DNA of 64,000 bases from NCBI GenBank assembly GCA_020161365.1, contig JAIUNU010000010.1, positions 122,131 to 186,130 on the forward strand. The letters run 5' to 3'. The stretch's first letter is position 1; each line of letters opens with the position of its first letter. The stretch is from Pseudomonadota bacterium. GTDB taxonomy: Bacteria > Pseudomonadota > Alphaproteobacteria > Caulobacterales > Caulobacteraceae. A program made the position numbers and the translations under genes. Positions 1 through 9,305 of the stretch are shown here, in pieces. The notes beneath the pieces were generated by a model. It saw only the letters and a program-made list of their open reading frames with translations, was not told the DNA's origin and searched no databases.

Positions 1-384
<384 letters not shown>

Positions 385-475
385 GCGAGCTCTCCTATAA
401 TCGCGATCAAACACTTGTTAGATGCGCGAGATCGGAGCCTCAACGGTTTTCGGCAGGCGGCGAGAAGCCGCCGCG

Positions 476-1279
476 TCAGCGTTTGATCGAAACGGGTGCG
501 ATCATCCGCAGGATTTCGCGGCTGCGACGGGTGATGCCGTAAAGGGCGCCCTTGTCACTCTCGTCCCAGTCAATGGCTTGCCCCTCGGCTTCCATCGGCA
601 GGGTCTCCAGATGATCGAGCACGCCACCGCCCTTTGGAAGCGCCACGACATAGAGTTCCGGCAGGTCATGGCCGCTCAGATAGAGGCGGCCGTCCGGACC
701 CCAGCCGCCCCCCGAAATACTCATCGGCTTGATACGCTCCAGGATCGTGGTGGGCAGCGTCCAGGCTTCCACTCGCCGCCATTGGTCGTCGAACTTGACA
801 AGGGTCGTATGGCGGTGGTCGCGCGGCGGCTCGCCGCCCTTGGCGTCATAGTTGGCAAACATCGCCCACCAGAAGCCGCCCTTGCGGTCCACCCAGGTGA
901 TCGACCCCGTACCCAGGCCCAGAGAGACGCTCTTGCGATGCGCCAGGGTCATGGGATCGAAGAACTCGACCGTGCTGACCTGCGGCGTGCCCGGGAAGTT
1001 CGAGCTGGCGCAGACCAGGTCTTTTCCAATCACGGCGCAGGAATTGATGTGCGGAAAGCGCGACCGCTCGCCTGTCCACTCCCCGCGCTTCTCGCCCGTC
1101 TTCTTGTCCAGGCGAACGATGTTGAAGTTGCTGACCGCGTAGAGGTCGTGCGGCCCCACCGCGACGCCTTGGCTGGCGTTACTGGCGTAGCGGCGCGCCG
1201 TCTCAAAGCCCGCCAGGGGCGGCGACACGGGAGCCGGCGCGGCCTGAAGCGCGACGACTAGAGCCAGGACGAGCGACAC
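476..1279 (-). CDS. secreted beta-propeller-like protein, unknown function
   Basis: A 267-residue protein with a short hydrophobic N-terminal signal (VLALVVALQAAPA). The rest consists of repeated strand-rich units with W/G/D patterns (VAVGPHDLYAV, GLGTGSITWVD, GWGPDGRLYLSGHD), which suggests a propeller fold of the SMP-30/NHL kind without a clear family match. It starts with GTG, with GGAGAG upstream, 16 bases after the stop of the TonB-dependent receptor on the same strand, so the two are probably cotranscribed. A periplasmic hydrolase or binding protein for the receptor's ligand is possible. No catalytic motif is seen. Confidence 0.7.
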   Translation of the reverse strand: MSLVLALVVALQAAPAPVSPPLAGFETARRYASNASQGVAVGPHDLYAVSNFNIVRLDKKTGEKRGEWTGERSRFPHINSCAVIGKDLVCASSNFPGTPQVSTVEFFDPMTLAHRKSVSLGLGTGSITWVDRKGGFWWAMFANYDAKGGEPPRDHRHTTLVKFDDQWRRVEAWTLPTTILERIKPMSISGGGWGPDGRLYLSGHDLPELYVVALPKGGGVLDHLETLPMEAEGQAIDWDESDKGALYGITRRSREILRMIAPVSIKR

Positions 1280-1295
1280 GACCCTATCTCTCCGC

Positions 1296-3881
1296 TTAGA
1301 AGTTCACGGCCGCGCCGACCCAGTAGGTCCGGCCGTAGTTCGCCCACTCTTGAAGATTGCGGCGGCCAGGACCAGTCACTTCCTGACGGCCGGTGTTCGA
1401 CAGGTTCTGACCTTCGACGAACAGGCTCACGTGCTTGTTCCAGCGCCAGGACAGGCTGGCGTCGAACACGTGGCGACCCTTCCAGTACTGGTCGGAATTG
1501 ACGTTGGCGTCGTTGATCGTCTCCAACTGGCCGCCGATGTAGTTGTGCGACACGCGGGCCTCGAAGGGGCCGCGCTGATAGTAGACCGCCGCGTTGGTGG
1601 TGATCTCCGGCTGTTGGAACAGGCCCGTAACGCGGGGCCCGGTCGAGGTCAGGAACGTGAACTCGGTGTCGAGCCAGGTGACATTGCCGTTGAAGCCGAA
1701 CCCGTCGAACGGCGCGGGCAGGAAGGTGAAGGCCTGCTGCACGGCGAACTCGACGCCCTTGATCTTGGCCGTTTCGGCGTTGCGCGGCGTCGAGATCAGG
1801 ACCGTCTCCACGCCCCGGCCGACATCCAGCCGCTCGCTGGACGACAGGGTGAAGATCTCGTTCTTGATGTCCTTGGAGAACAGGGCCAGCGAGATCATGC
1901 CGTCGGTCGGATAGAGCTCGACGGAGATGTCGAAGCCTTCGCTCTCGCGCGCCTTCAGGTTGGGGTTGCCGCGCGAAAGCGTCGGCTGGCTGCCGTCGAA
2001 GTTCAGGTTCTCGGTTGCGGCCAGAGAGCCATAGTCCGGTCGGCCGATGGTGTTGGTCCAGGCCGCGCGGACGATCAGGTCCTCACGTGGCTTCCACTGC
2101 AGGTGCAGGCTGGGCAGCCAGTTGTCGTAGCTGCCGTTATTGGACACCGGGGTCAGCACGCCGCCGGTGTTTCGCACCGCGTCGGACTCCACCTTGGTGT
2201 GCTCATAGCGCAGGCCACCCAGAAGGGTCAGGTCGCCGACCTGATAGCTGGCCTGGGCGTAAGCAGCCTGCACCTTCTCGCTGACGTCGTAGTTGCCGGT
2301 CGGCGCGGACACGGTGGTGGTGAAGCGGCTGCGGTTGGCGCGGAAGAAGGCGATGGCCGCGTCCGCGTCGATGCGCGGATCCAGGCGGTAGCGGCCGGCG
2401 ATCAGCTCCGTGGGGCCCGGCTTGTCCACCTCCGCCAGGGTGTAGGTGAAGCCCGAGGCGGCCCGGTAATTGACCTGGCTGTTGCGGAAGTCGCGGTCGC
2501 TGGAGCGCAGAACGCCGCCGAACTTCAGCTTCCACTGCGCATCGTCGTCGAACGTGAAGTCCAGCCGAGCCTGGGTGGTGCTCTCATTGGTCTTGGTCAG
2601 TGCGTCGCGGTGCTGCTGCAGCACATAGTTCGCCGGATTGCGAAGGGCGGCTTCGTTCACCGGATTGAAGGTCGGGAACAGCTTGTTGGTGGTGTCGTAG
2701 GTGAAGGCGTAGTTGGCGCCCTGGGCGTCCACCGTGCGGAACTCGACCGAGTGGTTAGGGACCTTCAGTCCGGCCAGCGAATAGACGAGGTCGCCGTCGG
2801 CATTCCAGTTCGGGGCGAAGGCCCAGGAGAAGCCCGTGCGGCCCAGGCCGATTTCGCGCGTCGTGATCGGCTGGTTCAGGTGGATGATGCCTCGGCCGCG
2901 CGCGAAGGCGCCGCTGGTCGGGGTCTGGTTCGAGACGTTGCCCAGCGGCTCGATGCGGTACTCGATCCGCTCCTCGTCGTCTTCCATGCGCGAGGCCAGA
3001 ACCGAGGCGTCCCAGCGGAACGCGTCGCTGGGGCGATACTCGAGCTTGGCGTTCACGCCGCTGCGCTGCTTGGTGTTGTTGTACCAGAACAGGCGAACCT
3101 GGGTCGGCACCTGGATGCCGTTCCCGGTCGGCGAACCCGACAGCACGGGCGCGCCGGCGGCGGTGTATTCGCGCACGCTCGGATCGGCGGCTTCGACCTG
3201 GGGAATGTCGTAGTCCAGTTGCTCGTGCGAAGCGCCGATCACGACGCCCCACTGGTCCTCGGCCCCGAAGGTGCGGCCGGCGGCGAAGGCCAGGCGATAC
3301 GAGGGCTTGTCGTTCCGAACGTCGCCGCTGCGCTCATACTGGCCGTACGAGGCCATGCCGTTGAAGAACGGGCTCTTGGCGTCGAAAGCGCTGCGCGTGG
3401 TGACGTTGATGACGCCGCCGATGGCGTTGCCGTCGTTCTCCGGCGTCACCGTCTTGATGACCTCCAGGCGCCCGGCCATCACCGAGGGGACGATGTCCAT
3501 CGGCACGGTGCGGCCGCTTTCGTCGACCGAAGCGACCAGCGCGCCGTCGATCGTGGTGCGGTTGTAGGTCGACCGGAGGCCGCGGACGACCGGGAAGCGG
3601 GGCTCGCCCTGGTCTTCCATCACCGAAATGCCGGGGATCCGGCGCAGGGCGGCGGCGGTGTTGTGGTCGGGCAGCTTGCCGATGTCGTCGGCGGAGACCA
3701 CGTCGGACACGACGAACGCCTCGCGCTTGACGGCGATGGCGGCGCGCTGGGCTTCGCGCTGACCGGTGATCACCACTTCATCGACGGTCGTCGCGTCCTG
3801 CGCGAAGGCGACGACCGGGGCGCTCAAGGCGCTCGTCGCCAACAGGCCAGCGATCACTTTGCGGGGCACGAACTGGGACAC
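1296..3881 (-). CDS. TonB-dependent outer-membrane receptor
   Basis: A large outer-membrane receptor with a signal peptide (KVIAGLLATSALSAPVVAFAQ), a TonB box (EVVITGQ), a plug (LPDHNTAAALRRIPGISV, VRGLRSTYNRTTIDG, GGVINVTTRSAF) and a 22-strand barrel ending in an aromatic terminal strand (WVGAAVNF). It belongs to the Caulobacter/Xanthomonas-type receptors often used for sugars or plant-derived compounds; the ligand is unknown. The frame stays open upstream to 4013. A GTG at 3881 with GGAG seven bases before it gives a normal signal peptide, so I chose it; ATG at 3914 is an alternative. The propeller-like gene follows directly. Confidence 0.9.
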   Translation of the reverse strand: MSQFVPRKVIAGLLATSALSAPVVAFAQDATTVDEVVITGQREAQRAAIAVKREAFVVSDVVSADDIGKLPDHNTAAALRRIPGISVMEDQGEPRFPVVRGLRSTYNRTTIDGALVASVDESGRTVPMDIVPSVMAGRLEVIKTVTPENDGNAIGGVINVTTRSAFDAKSPFFNGMASYGQYERSGDVRNDKPSYRLAFAAGRTFGAEDQWGVVIGASHEQLDYDIPQVEAADPSVREYTAAGAPVLSGSPTGNGIQVPTQVRLFWYNNTKQRSGVNAKLEYRPSDAFRWDASVLASRMEDDEERIEYRIEPLGNVSNQTPTSGAFARGRGIIHLNQPITTREIGLGRTGFSWAFAPNWNADGDLVYSLAGLKVPNHSVEFRTVDAQGANYAFTYDTTNKLFPTFNPVNEAALRNPANYVLQQHRDALTKTNESTTQARLDFTFDDDAQWKLKFGGVLRSSDRDFRNSQVNYRAASGFTYTLAEVDKPGPTELIAGRYRLDPRIDADAAIAFFRANRSRFTTTVSAPTGNYDVSEKVQAAYAQASYQVGDLTLLGGLRYEHTKVESDAVRNTGGVLTPVSNNGSYDNWLPSLHLQWKPREDLIVRAAWTNTIGRPDYGSLAATENLNFDGSQPTLSRGNPNLKARESEGFDISVELYPTDGMISLALFSKDIKNEIFTLSSSERLDVGRGVETVLISTPRNAETAKIKGVEFAVQQAFTFLPAPFDGFGFNGNVTWLDTEFTFLTSTGPRVTGLFQQPEITTNAAVYYQRGPFEARVSHNYIGGQLETINDANVNSDQYWKGRHVFDASLSWRWNKHVSLFVEGQNLSNTGRQEVTGPGRRNLQEWANYGRTYWVGAAVNF

Positions 3882-4247
3882 GAGCCGACTCCAACCATTG
3901 TTGGGCCCGGTCATAAGGAGGCTCGACGACGCCAAGGCTAAGGTTCCGTCGCGCTTTGGCGACAGAAAAACGAAGGTTCTGTGTCCCTCTGGAGCGCGCT
4001 GCTTGGCGCGCATAGTCAGTCACCAAAGCGCTTCTTGGGAGGTAGCCCGAGGTCGCTGAGGAGAGTTGCTATTCTAACGAAATGAGGGGCGAAGATTATA
4101 GGCCTCTCTGAGGCGGCTTTAGGATGAGGCCGGATTTCGCTCCGCAGAATGGTGGGGGAGCAAAGGATCCGGACCCTGAAATTGCGGGTTCAAGAAATCC
4201 TGAATCCGACGGCGTCGGACGCAGACGCCGCGAAAGCTGTGGAGTCG
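3882..4247. other. intergenic region, no gene seen
   Basis: About 366 bases lie between the receptor start and the stop of the TPR-like gene, both on the minus strand. The receptor frame stays open to 4013 without a convincing Shine-Dalgarno. The stretch should hold the receptor promoter. I see no strong terminator hairpin, RNA gene or conserved ORF. Confidence 0.5.
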
Positions 4248-4901
4248 TCAGCGCAGCTTAGCTTGCGCTTCCGCGAGCAAGGCCGCGGCTTGAGCCTTGC
4301 GGCCACGATCGGCCACGTCACGGCCAGGGCGGGCCGGGGCGTTCATGGCTTTCTTTAGGGCGGCTACGGCGCCGGCATAATCCTTCTGACGGACCAGAAA
4401 ATCGCCATAGAAGAAATTGGCGTCGACGCCGGTCGGGTTCATAGCCAGGGCCTTTTGGAGATAACTCCGCGCCTTGCCGGCGTCGCCAAAGCCGACCGGA
4501 AATCCCGGCACCTGGGCGTAGAGCGAGCCCAGGCTTGTATAGACCGAACCGTCCCCCAGAGCAGCGGGATTGATCTTCTCGGCGCGTTCAAGCAGCGCCT
4601 TGGCCTCCTTGGCGAGCGCCAGACCGCCAAGACCGCCCTTGGCGCCGGCCTCGGTCGCTTTCGCAATGGCTTCCCATACCAGCGGCTCCGCCCGGTTGGG
4701 GTTTTGGCGCGAAAGGCCGTCAGCGTCGGCTGCGATCCTTGCCGCCGCATCGGCCTGAGCGGACTTGTCGCCGATCTCATAATTGGCGTGCGCCCAACTG
4801 CGGGCGAGGCTGTCGATACGAGCGTCCAGGGCGTCCGCATGGGCCGCGCCCGCAACCAGGCCCGCCGACAGGGTGAGGGCGATGAACAGGGTCTTTTGCA
4901 T
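4248..4901 (-). CDS. secreted TPR-like protein
   Basis: A 217-residue protein with a cleavable signal (MQKTLFIALTLSAGLVAGAAHA). Helical pairs follow with TPR-like spacing: ALLERAEKINPAALGDGSVYTSLG, ARSYLQKALAMNPTGVDANFFYG and DYAGAVAALKKAMNAPA. It is the last gene of a five-gene operon, 17 bases after the SDR stop. The same frame remains open far upstream, but the ATG at 4901 with GGAA before it and the signal peptide fix the start. It probably acts in the periplasm as a scaffold or chaperone for the pathway; no enzyme motif is visible. Confidence 0.8.
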   Translation of the reverse strand: MQKTLFIALTLSAGLVAGAAHADALDARIDSLARSWAHANYEIGDKSAQADAAARIAADADGLSRQNPNRAEPLVWEAIAKATEAGAKGGLGGLALAKEAKALLERAEKINPAALGDGSVYTSLGSLYAQVPGFPVGFGDAGKARSYLQKALAMNPTGVDANFFYGDFLVRQKDYAGAVAALKKAMNAPARPGRDVADRGRKAQAAALLAEAQAKLR

Positions 4902-4918
4902 GGGAGTTTCCGGTTGGT

Positions 4919-5671
4919 TCAGCGGGCGAACAGCTGGGCCGCCTTGCGGTCGTTGGCGCTGAGGGCGCGATCGACCAGGCCGGGCATGAGGGCGTTCAGG
5001 CGGACGAAGATGCTTTCTGGAAAGCCCAGATAGACGTCGCGTTTGCGCTGTTGAATCGCCGTGACGATCTGGCGGGCGGTGGCGTCCGGCGCATCCAGGT
5101 TCATCTGGGTGAGTCTTGCAAACTCCATGACCCGCTCGGTGATCATTGCTGTGCGCACCGCGCGCGGCGCGACGTAGGTGACGTCGACGCCGGTGTCGGC
5201 GAGCTCCCGGCGCAGGGCCTGACTGAAGCCGCGCAGTCCCGCCTTGGCGCTGGAATAGGTGACGAAATGGGCGAAGTTGATCGAGCCGAAGATCGAACCG
5301 ATGTTGACGATCTGCCCCGACCCCCGCGCCTTCATCCCCGGTACGACGGCCTGCGAAAGGCGAACCGGAGCGACCAGATTGACCATGTAGCCCGACACCA
5401 GATGCTCTGGGTCTTCTTGCTCTACAGGGCCAAAATGTTGCACGCCCGCCAGATTGACTAGGATGTCCCACCGCCCCGTCTTGATGGCCTCAGCCGCGGC
5501 TTCCAGCCCCTGCGGATTGGACAGGTCATGATGCAGAAAGCCGTCGACGCCGGCCGGACGGGTACGACCCAGCGCCACCACATGGGCGCCGTGCGCCGTC
5601 AGATGGTTGGCGACCAAAGCGCCTAGTCCGCCTGACGCGCCGGTGATCAGGACGCTTTTGCGATCAAGCAT
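4919..5671 (-). CDS. short-chain dehydrogenase/reductase
   Basis: A classical SDR of 250 residues. The nucleotide-binding TGASGGLG motif is at the N-terminus, NLAG near residue 90, the catalytic Ser in NIGSIFGS, and the YSSAK catalytic Tyr/Lys pair. Residues after the TGASGG turn (ALGRTRP) favour NADP(H). Its start lies inside the last codons of the diiron-protein gene (8-base overlap), so it is translationally coupled. In this operon it is likely to reduce or oxidise an intermediate formed by the ligase and diiron protein. The substrate is unknown. Confidence 0.88.
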   Translation of the reverse strand: MLDRKSVLITGASGGLGALVANHLTAHGAHVVALGRTRPAGVDGFLHHDLSNPQGLEAAAEAIKTGRWDILVNLAGVQHFGPVEQEDPEHLVSGYMVNLVAPVRLSQAVVPGMKARGSGQIVNIGSIFGSINFAHFVTYSSAKAGLRGFSQALRRELADTGVDVTYVAPRAVRTAMITERVMEFARLTQMNLDAPDATARQIVTAIQQRKRDVYLGFPESIFVRLNALMPGLVDRALSANDRKAAQLFAR

Positions 5672-6332
5672 GCGCGACCTCGCGGGCGTGAGGGATGGCG
5701 CGGAACATGTCGGCGAAACGGACGAAGATCGCCCGGGCGACCTCGATGATCGCAGCTTGATCGTCGGGGTCTTCCACCTCGTTCATCAGGTTTTCGAAGA
5801 AGGTCAGGTGCTCGAGGTCGAGCGCGCCATGGGAGGTGAGATAGCTGAAGCACTCGGGGCCAAGGCCCAGATTTTGGGCGACGGCTTCGGCGCCGTGAGT
5901 GGCCAGTTTCACACTGGTGCCCTCCAGAACGAACACCATGCCGAAGAAGCCCATCGGATTGGCGGTGTTGATGTAGTCGTAGGCGAAGTCGGTCATGGCC
6001 AGGGTCGCCGCGCGCGGCTCGCCGTTGCGGACAGCCTCCGGATCACCGCCGCAGTTCTTGATGTCGGCGAGGATCCAATGTTCGTGGCCGGTCTCCTCGG
6101 CGATGTATTCGTCAAGGGCTGCGACAAAGCGCTGGTGGGCGATATCCATCCGCGCGCGGGCCGCCTGCATCAGCGGCACGGTATGCTTCACATGGTGATA
6201 GGCTTCGGTGAGGTAGGCGATGTAGGTCTCGCGAGAGATGCGACCCATCAGCCCGTCCTGGATCTGAGGCACAGAAGCCAGACCCATCTGGCCTTCGACC
6301 GTTTCGGCCACGAGGCGTTGATAGAAGGTCAC
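5664..6332 (-). CDS. haem-oxygenase-like diiron oxidase (TenA/PqqC fold)
   Basis: A 222-residue helical protein of the iron-containing redox enzyme family. Candidate metal ligands are visible: Glu43 in TEAYHH, Glu80 and His83 in EETGHEHW, Glu137 in VLEGTS, and the His168-x3-Asp172-x2-His175 set in HGALDLEH. This last spacing is the one found in haem-oxygenase-like diiron enzymes such as SznF and CADD. Such enzymes carry out O2-dependent oxidative cleavage or N-oxygenation. It overlaps the ligase gene by four bases and the SDR by eight. Its likely substrate is a ligase-activated or acylated intermediate; that is inference. Confidence 0.8.
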   Translation of the reverse strand: MTFYQRLVAETVEGQMGLASVPQIQDGLMGRISRETYIAYLTEAYHHVKHTVPLMQAARARMDIAHQRFVAALDEYIAEETGHEHWILADIKNCGGDPEAVRNGEPRAATLAMTDFAYDYINTANPMGFFGMVFVLEGTSVKLATHGAEAVAQNLGLGPECFSYLTSHGALDLEHLTFFENLMNEVEDPDDQAAIIEVARAIFVRFADMFRAIPHAREVAHA

Positions 6333-7798
6333 GCGAAATCTCCTGTCATGGAAGGTTCGAGGAAGTCCCTGTGGCGCGCGCTCAGCACTGCGCGCCGGGG
6401 GCGTCCGTTATTGGTCAGTTCCCCCGCCGCGACATCGAAGCCGTCGCGGATCAACCAGCGGCCGATCTGGGCGTAGGGCGGGAGGTTGGCGTTGGCGCGG
6501 GCGACGGCGCCGGCGATGGCGGCCTCGTCCATGCCCGGGATCAGCGGTACGATCAGCGCCGACAGCTCCGACTGGGCCTCGCCCAGCACGACCGCCTGGC
6601 GGATCTCCGGCTGGGCGGTGAGCTCGCTTTCCACCCATTCGGGCGCCACGTTGCGGCCGTGACTGGTGATGATGGTGTTGGTCCGACGCCCTGAAATGCG
6701 GAGGAAGCCGTCGGCGTCGATCTCGCCTAGATCGCCCGTGAAGACTGGCCCGTCGCGTGTCTCACCGCCGGCGTAGCCCAGGTAGCTGGCGCCCTCGACA
6801 ACGATCTCGCCATCCTGGATGCGCGCCTGAAGGTGGGGCAAGGGACGACCGACCGTACCGGCTCTGCGCGCCGAAGGCGTGTTCAACGCCACCACCGACG
6901 CGCATTCGCTGAGGCCGTATCCCTCATAGACGGGCAGCCCCAACTCATCGGCGCGGGCCAGGAGGGACGGCGCGACCTTCGCGCCGCCGACGGCCACCAG
7001 CTTCAGGGCCGGCAAGCGCACGCCTGTGAAGGTCATCACCATCATCAGCGCGCGTAGCAGCTCAGGCACCAGGATCAGGCTGTTAGCCTGCGCCTCGCCG
7101 ATCGCTGTTGCGAGGCGGGGGAGGTCAGGCCGGAAAGGATCAGCGAGGCCTAGCTGGTCGGGCGGCAGGATGTGATAGCGCCCACCGGCAAGCAGCGTCG
7201 TGTAGAGGCCGGCGACATTCTCCAGCAAGATCGACAGCGGCAGCAGCGGCAGGTGTAGTCCCGCATAGTCGGCGCCGATCGCTTCCACCAAGGCGCCCGC
7301 CACGGCCTCCATGTGCGCGCGCGACAGGCAGACGCCCTTCGGCTGGCCCGTCGAACCGGAGGTATAGGTGATCTTGGCTGTACCGTGCGGCAGTGGCCGG
7401 GCCGGATAGGCGAGGGGGGTCACGCGCAGCGTTGTCCCCGCCAGACTCAGATCGCCTTCGCCGTTCTCATCCCGCTCGATCAGCAGGCAGGCGCCCGCGT
7501 CGGCCATCGCGTGTTCGCGCTGGGCGTCGGTAAAGAACCCCGGCAGCGGCAGGCTGGCCCAGCCAAGCCGCATCACCGCAAGATCGAGGATCACCCAGGC
7601 CGGACCGTTCGGGAGACGAATGGCGACAGGCGAGCCCGGACGCGCCAGCGGCGCCCATCGGAAGAGGCTCTTCGCCGCGTTCTCGATCGCGGTTTCCAAC
7701 GCCGCGTAGGTCAGGGTGACGTCTTGGTCGCTCAGAGCGATGCGCCCATCGTCCAGGCGCGCCCGCTCAGCGATCGCCGACAGAACGTCTCGGCTCAT
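6329..7798 (-). CDS. AMP-dependent acyl/aryl ligase (ANL superfamily)
   Basis: An adenylate-forming enzyme of about 489 residues. Core motifs are present: TYTSGSTGQPKGV (phosphate loop), YEGYGLSEC, and FTGDLGEIDADGFLRISGR with the hinge Asp/Arg region. The C-terminal motif reads ELTNNGRPRR, where the usual catalytic Lys (xxGKxxR) appears to be Arg. The start ATG at 7798 overlaps the stop of the upstream hemolysin-family gene in an ATGA arrangement. The frame is open upstream to 7834, but this overlap decides the start. It probably activates a carboxylic acid for the pathway; no carrier protein is encoded beside it. Confidence 0.88.
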   Translation of the reverse strand: MSRDVLSAIAERARLDDGRIALSDQDVTLTYAALETAIENAAKSLFRWAPLARPGSPVAIRLPNGPAWVILDLAVMRLGWASLPLPGFFTDAQREHAMADAGACLLIERDENGEGDLSLAGTTLRVTPLAYPARPLPHGTAKITYTSGSTGQPKGVCLSRAHMEAVAGALVEAIGADYAGLHLPLLPLSILLENVAGLYTTLLAGGRYHILPPDQLGLADPFRPDLPRLATAIGEAQANSLILVPELLRALMMVMTFTGVRLPALKLVAVGGAKVAPSLLARADELGLPVYEGYGLSECASVVALNTPSARRAGTVGRPLPHLQARIQDGEIVVEGASYLGYAGGETRDGPVFTGDLGEIDADGFLRISGRRTNTIITSHGRNVAPEWVESELTAQPEIRQAVVLGEAQSELSALIVPLIPGMDEAAIAGAVARANANLPPYAQIGRWLIRDGFDVAAGELTNNGRPRRAVLSARHRDFLEPSMTGDFA

Positions 7799-8541
7799 GG
7801 CGTGGCCCCCAGGCTGGGGTGAAGGCGCGAGCACGGGGCGTCGATGGCCGGAGGCTCGGCCAGCAGCAACTGAGCGAGCGGCTCCAGCGCGGGCGCGATC
7901 GGGCCGGCCAGAACCTCGGGATCACGCGCATAATAGCCGCCCCAGTCGCCGGCTTCGGCGCCCAGTCGGGTGGGATCGGCGGTGGTCAGCCGCGCTGTGG
8001 GAAAGCCCACGCGCGAAAAGGTGCGGCGCAATTGCCGGGTCGCGGTGGCGACCGCATGGTCACAGCCCAACTGATGCAGATGGCGCGCCAGAGCCATGAA
8101 CAGGAACAGGGAGGCGCCGGCGCTCTTGGAAGCCAGGTTGCCGATCTCGGCGACGCCGGCTCGGTCGATGGCCGCGCCCTTGGCCTTGGCGATCGCCGTC
8201 TCGACAGGATCATCGAGATAGCGCTCAAGGAAAAGCGGCGCGCTGGCGGCCAGACGAAAGCCGACCGCCGCGTGGATTTCGCCGTGTGCGTCCTGAACGC
8301 TCATCAGCGTCGGATAGTGAGCGCGTATGCGCCCGCTGAACGCCTCGGCGTAGGTCGCTTCGATATAGGCTTCGACGCGCGAACGCTCAGGCTGGAAGTG
8401 GTGATGCAGCGAGATGACCCGCGGCTCCACAGAGGTGAAACGCCGAACGCGATCGGCGTCGAACCGAAGGCGGCCGACGGCCGCGCCGTCGCTCATCATC
8501 GTCACTTCCAGCACGGGAGCCTCCTGCCCGATGGCGCGCAT
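7795..8541 (-). CDS. thermostable hemolysin family protein (GNAT-like)
   Basis: Matches the thermostable-hemolysin family (T_hemolysin, delta-VPH relatives): RSRVEAYIEATYAEAFSG, GFRLAASAPLFLERYLDDPVE, EIGNLASKSAGASLFLFMAL, ATATRQLRRTFSRVGFP and a WGGYYARDPEV ending. Despite the name, the fold is related to GNAT acyltransferases and autoinducer synthases, so an acyl-transfer role is plausible. It is the first gene of the five-gene operon and faces the fecI-like gene across about 140 bases. I chose ATG 8541 with AAGG five bases upstream; TTG 8589 and GTG 8574 are also in frame. Confidence 0.82.
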   Translation of the reverse strand: MRAIGQEAPVLEVTMMSDGAAVGRLRFDADRVRRFTSVEPRVISLHHHFQPERSRVEAYIEATYAEAFSGRIRAHYPTLMSVQDAHGEIHAAVGFRLAASAPLFLERYLDDPVETAIAKAKGAAIDRAGVAEIGNLASKSAGASLFLFMALARHLHQLGCDHAVATATRQLRRTFSRVGFPTARLTTADPTRLGAEAGDWGGYYARDPEVLAGPIAPALEPLAQLLLAEPPAIDAPCSRLHPSLGATP

Positions 8542-8680
8542 GGGCGCCTTTCGACCGGCAAGGACGACGCTCACGCCGGGGCGCCTCAAGGCTTTCTTCC
8601 GTTGCGCGACGGTCCGGCTTCGGAAAGATTGTCGCAGGCGCGGATTCTCGCCGCCAAGCCTTGAGGAGCGTGCTCGCGCC

Positions 8681-9208
8681 TTGGACGACCTCGACGTCCA
8701 TCCCCTGATGTCCGCCTATCTGGAAAGGCGGGCCGATCTGTTTCGCTATTTCCGCGTGCGCCTGCGCTCTGAGGAGGCCGCCGAAGATCTGGTGCAGGAC
8801 ATCTATCTGAAGATCGTCAGTCGTCCTGCGGAGGCGATCGATAATCCTGTCGCCTATCTCTATCGGCTGGGCTCGAACCTGATGCTGGATCGCATCAAGG
8901 TGCGTCGGCGGGCCGAGGCGCGAGACGCCCAGTGGCATGGCGCGAATGTTTCAGATGTCGGTGGCGCCCAGATCGCCGATGAAGCCCCGGCTGACGAGGC
9001 GGCGGCGGCGCGGCTGCAACTTTCCAAGATCCTGGAGGCGGTGAAGAGCCTTCCCCCCGCCGCGCAGGAGGCCTTCCGCCTGCATAAGCTGGAAGGCCTC
9101 AGCCATGCCGAGACCGCTCAGGCGATGGGCGTTTCGCGGTCCAGCGTCGAGAAGTACATGATGGCCGGCCTGAAGCTGATCATCGCCAAGGTCGGGCGCT
9201 GGCCATGA
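8681..9208 (+). CDS. ECF sigma factor, FecI type
   Basis: An RNA polymerase sigma-70 family protein of ECF size. Region 2 is DLVQDIYLKIVSRPAEAIDNPVAYLYRLGSN split over residues ~45-75, and region 4 is SHAETAQAMGVSRSSVEKYM near the C-terminus. The family controls TonB-receptor operons on a signal passed by FecR. Start choice: TTG 8681 with GAGGAG 12 bases upstream keeps the family-typical HPLMSAYLERR lead; ATG 8708 is the alternative. Next come fecR and an STN-containing receptor, the standard surface-signalling order. Confidence 0.88.
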   Translation: MDDLDVHPLMSAYLERRADLFRYFRVRLRSEEAAEDLVQDIYLKIVSRPAEAIDNPVAYLYRLGSNLMLDRIKVRRRAEARDAQWHGANVSDVGGAQIADEAPADEAAAARLQLSKILEAVKSLPPAAQEAFRLHKLEGLSHAETAQAMGVSRSSVEKYMMAGLKLIIAKVGRWP

Positions 9209-9305
9209 GAGCGAGGGCTGAAATAGTTTTGAGGCGCTTTCAGCTTTGTGGCGTCATTGGGGCGAACAGAGAGGCCGTTGGCCCCTCGGATGATGGCATG
9301 ACTCC

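Noticed and set aside
1350..3941. Plus-strand 863-codon open frame
   Set aside because: It is the antisense shadow of the TonB-dependent receptor in high-GC DNA; no domain or Shine-Dalgarno, and low-complexity Arg/Gly/Val content.
4902..5471. Upstream extension of the TPR-like frame through the SDR gene
   Set aside because: The extension is in another frame of the SDR gene; the signal peptide and ATG at 4901 mark the real start.
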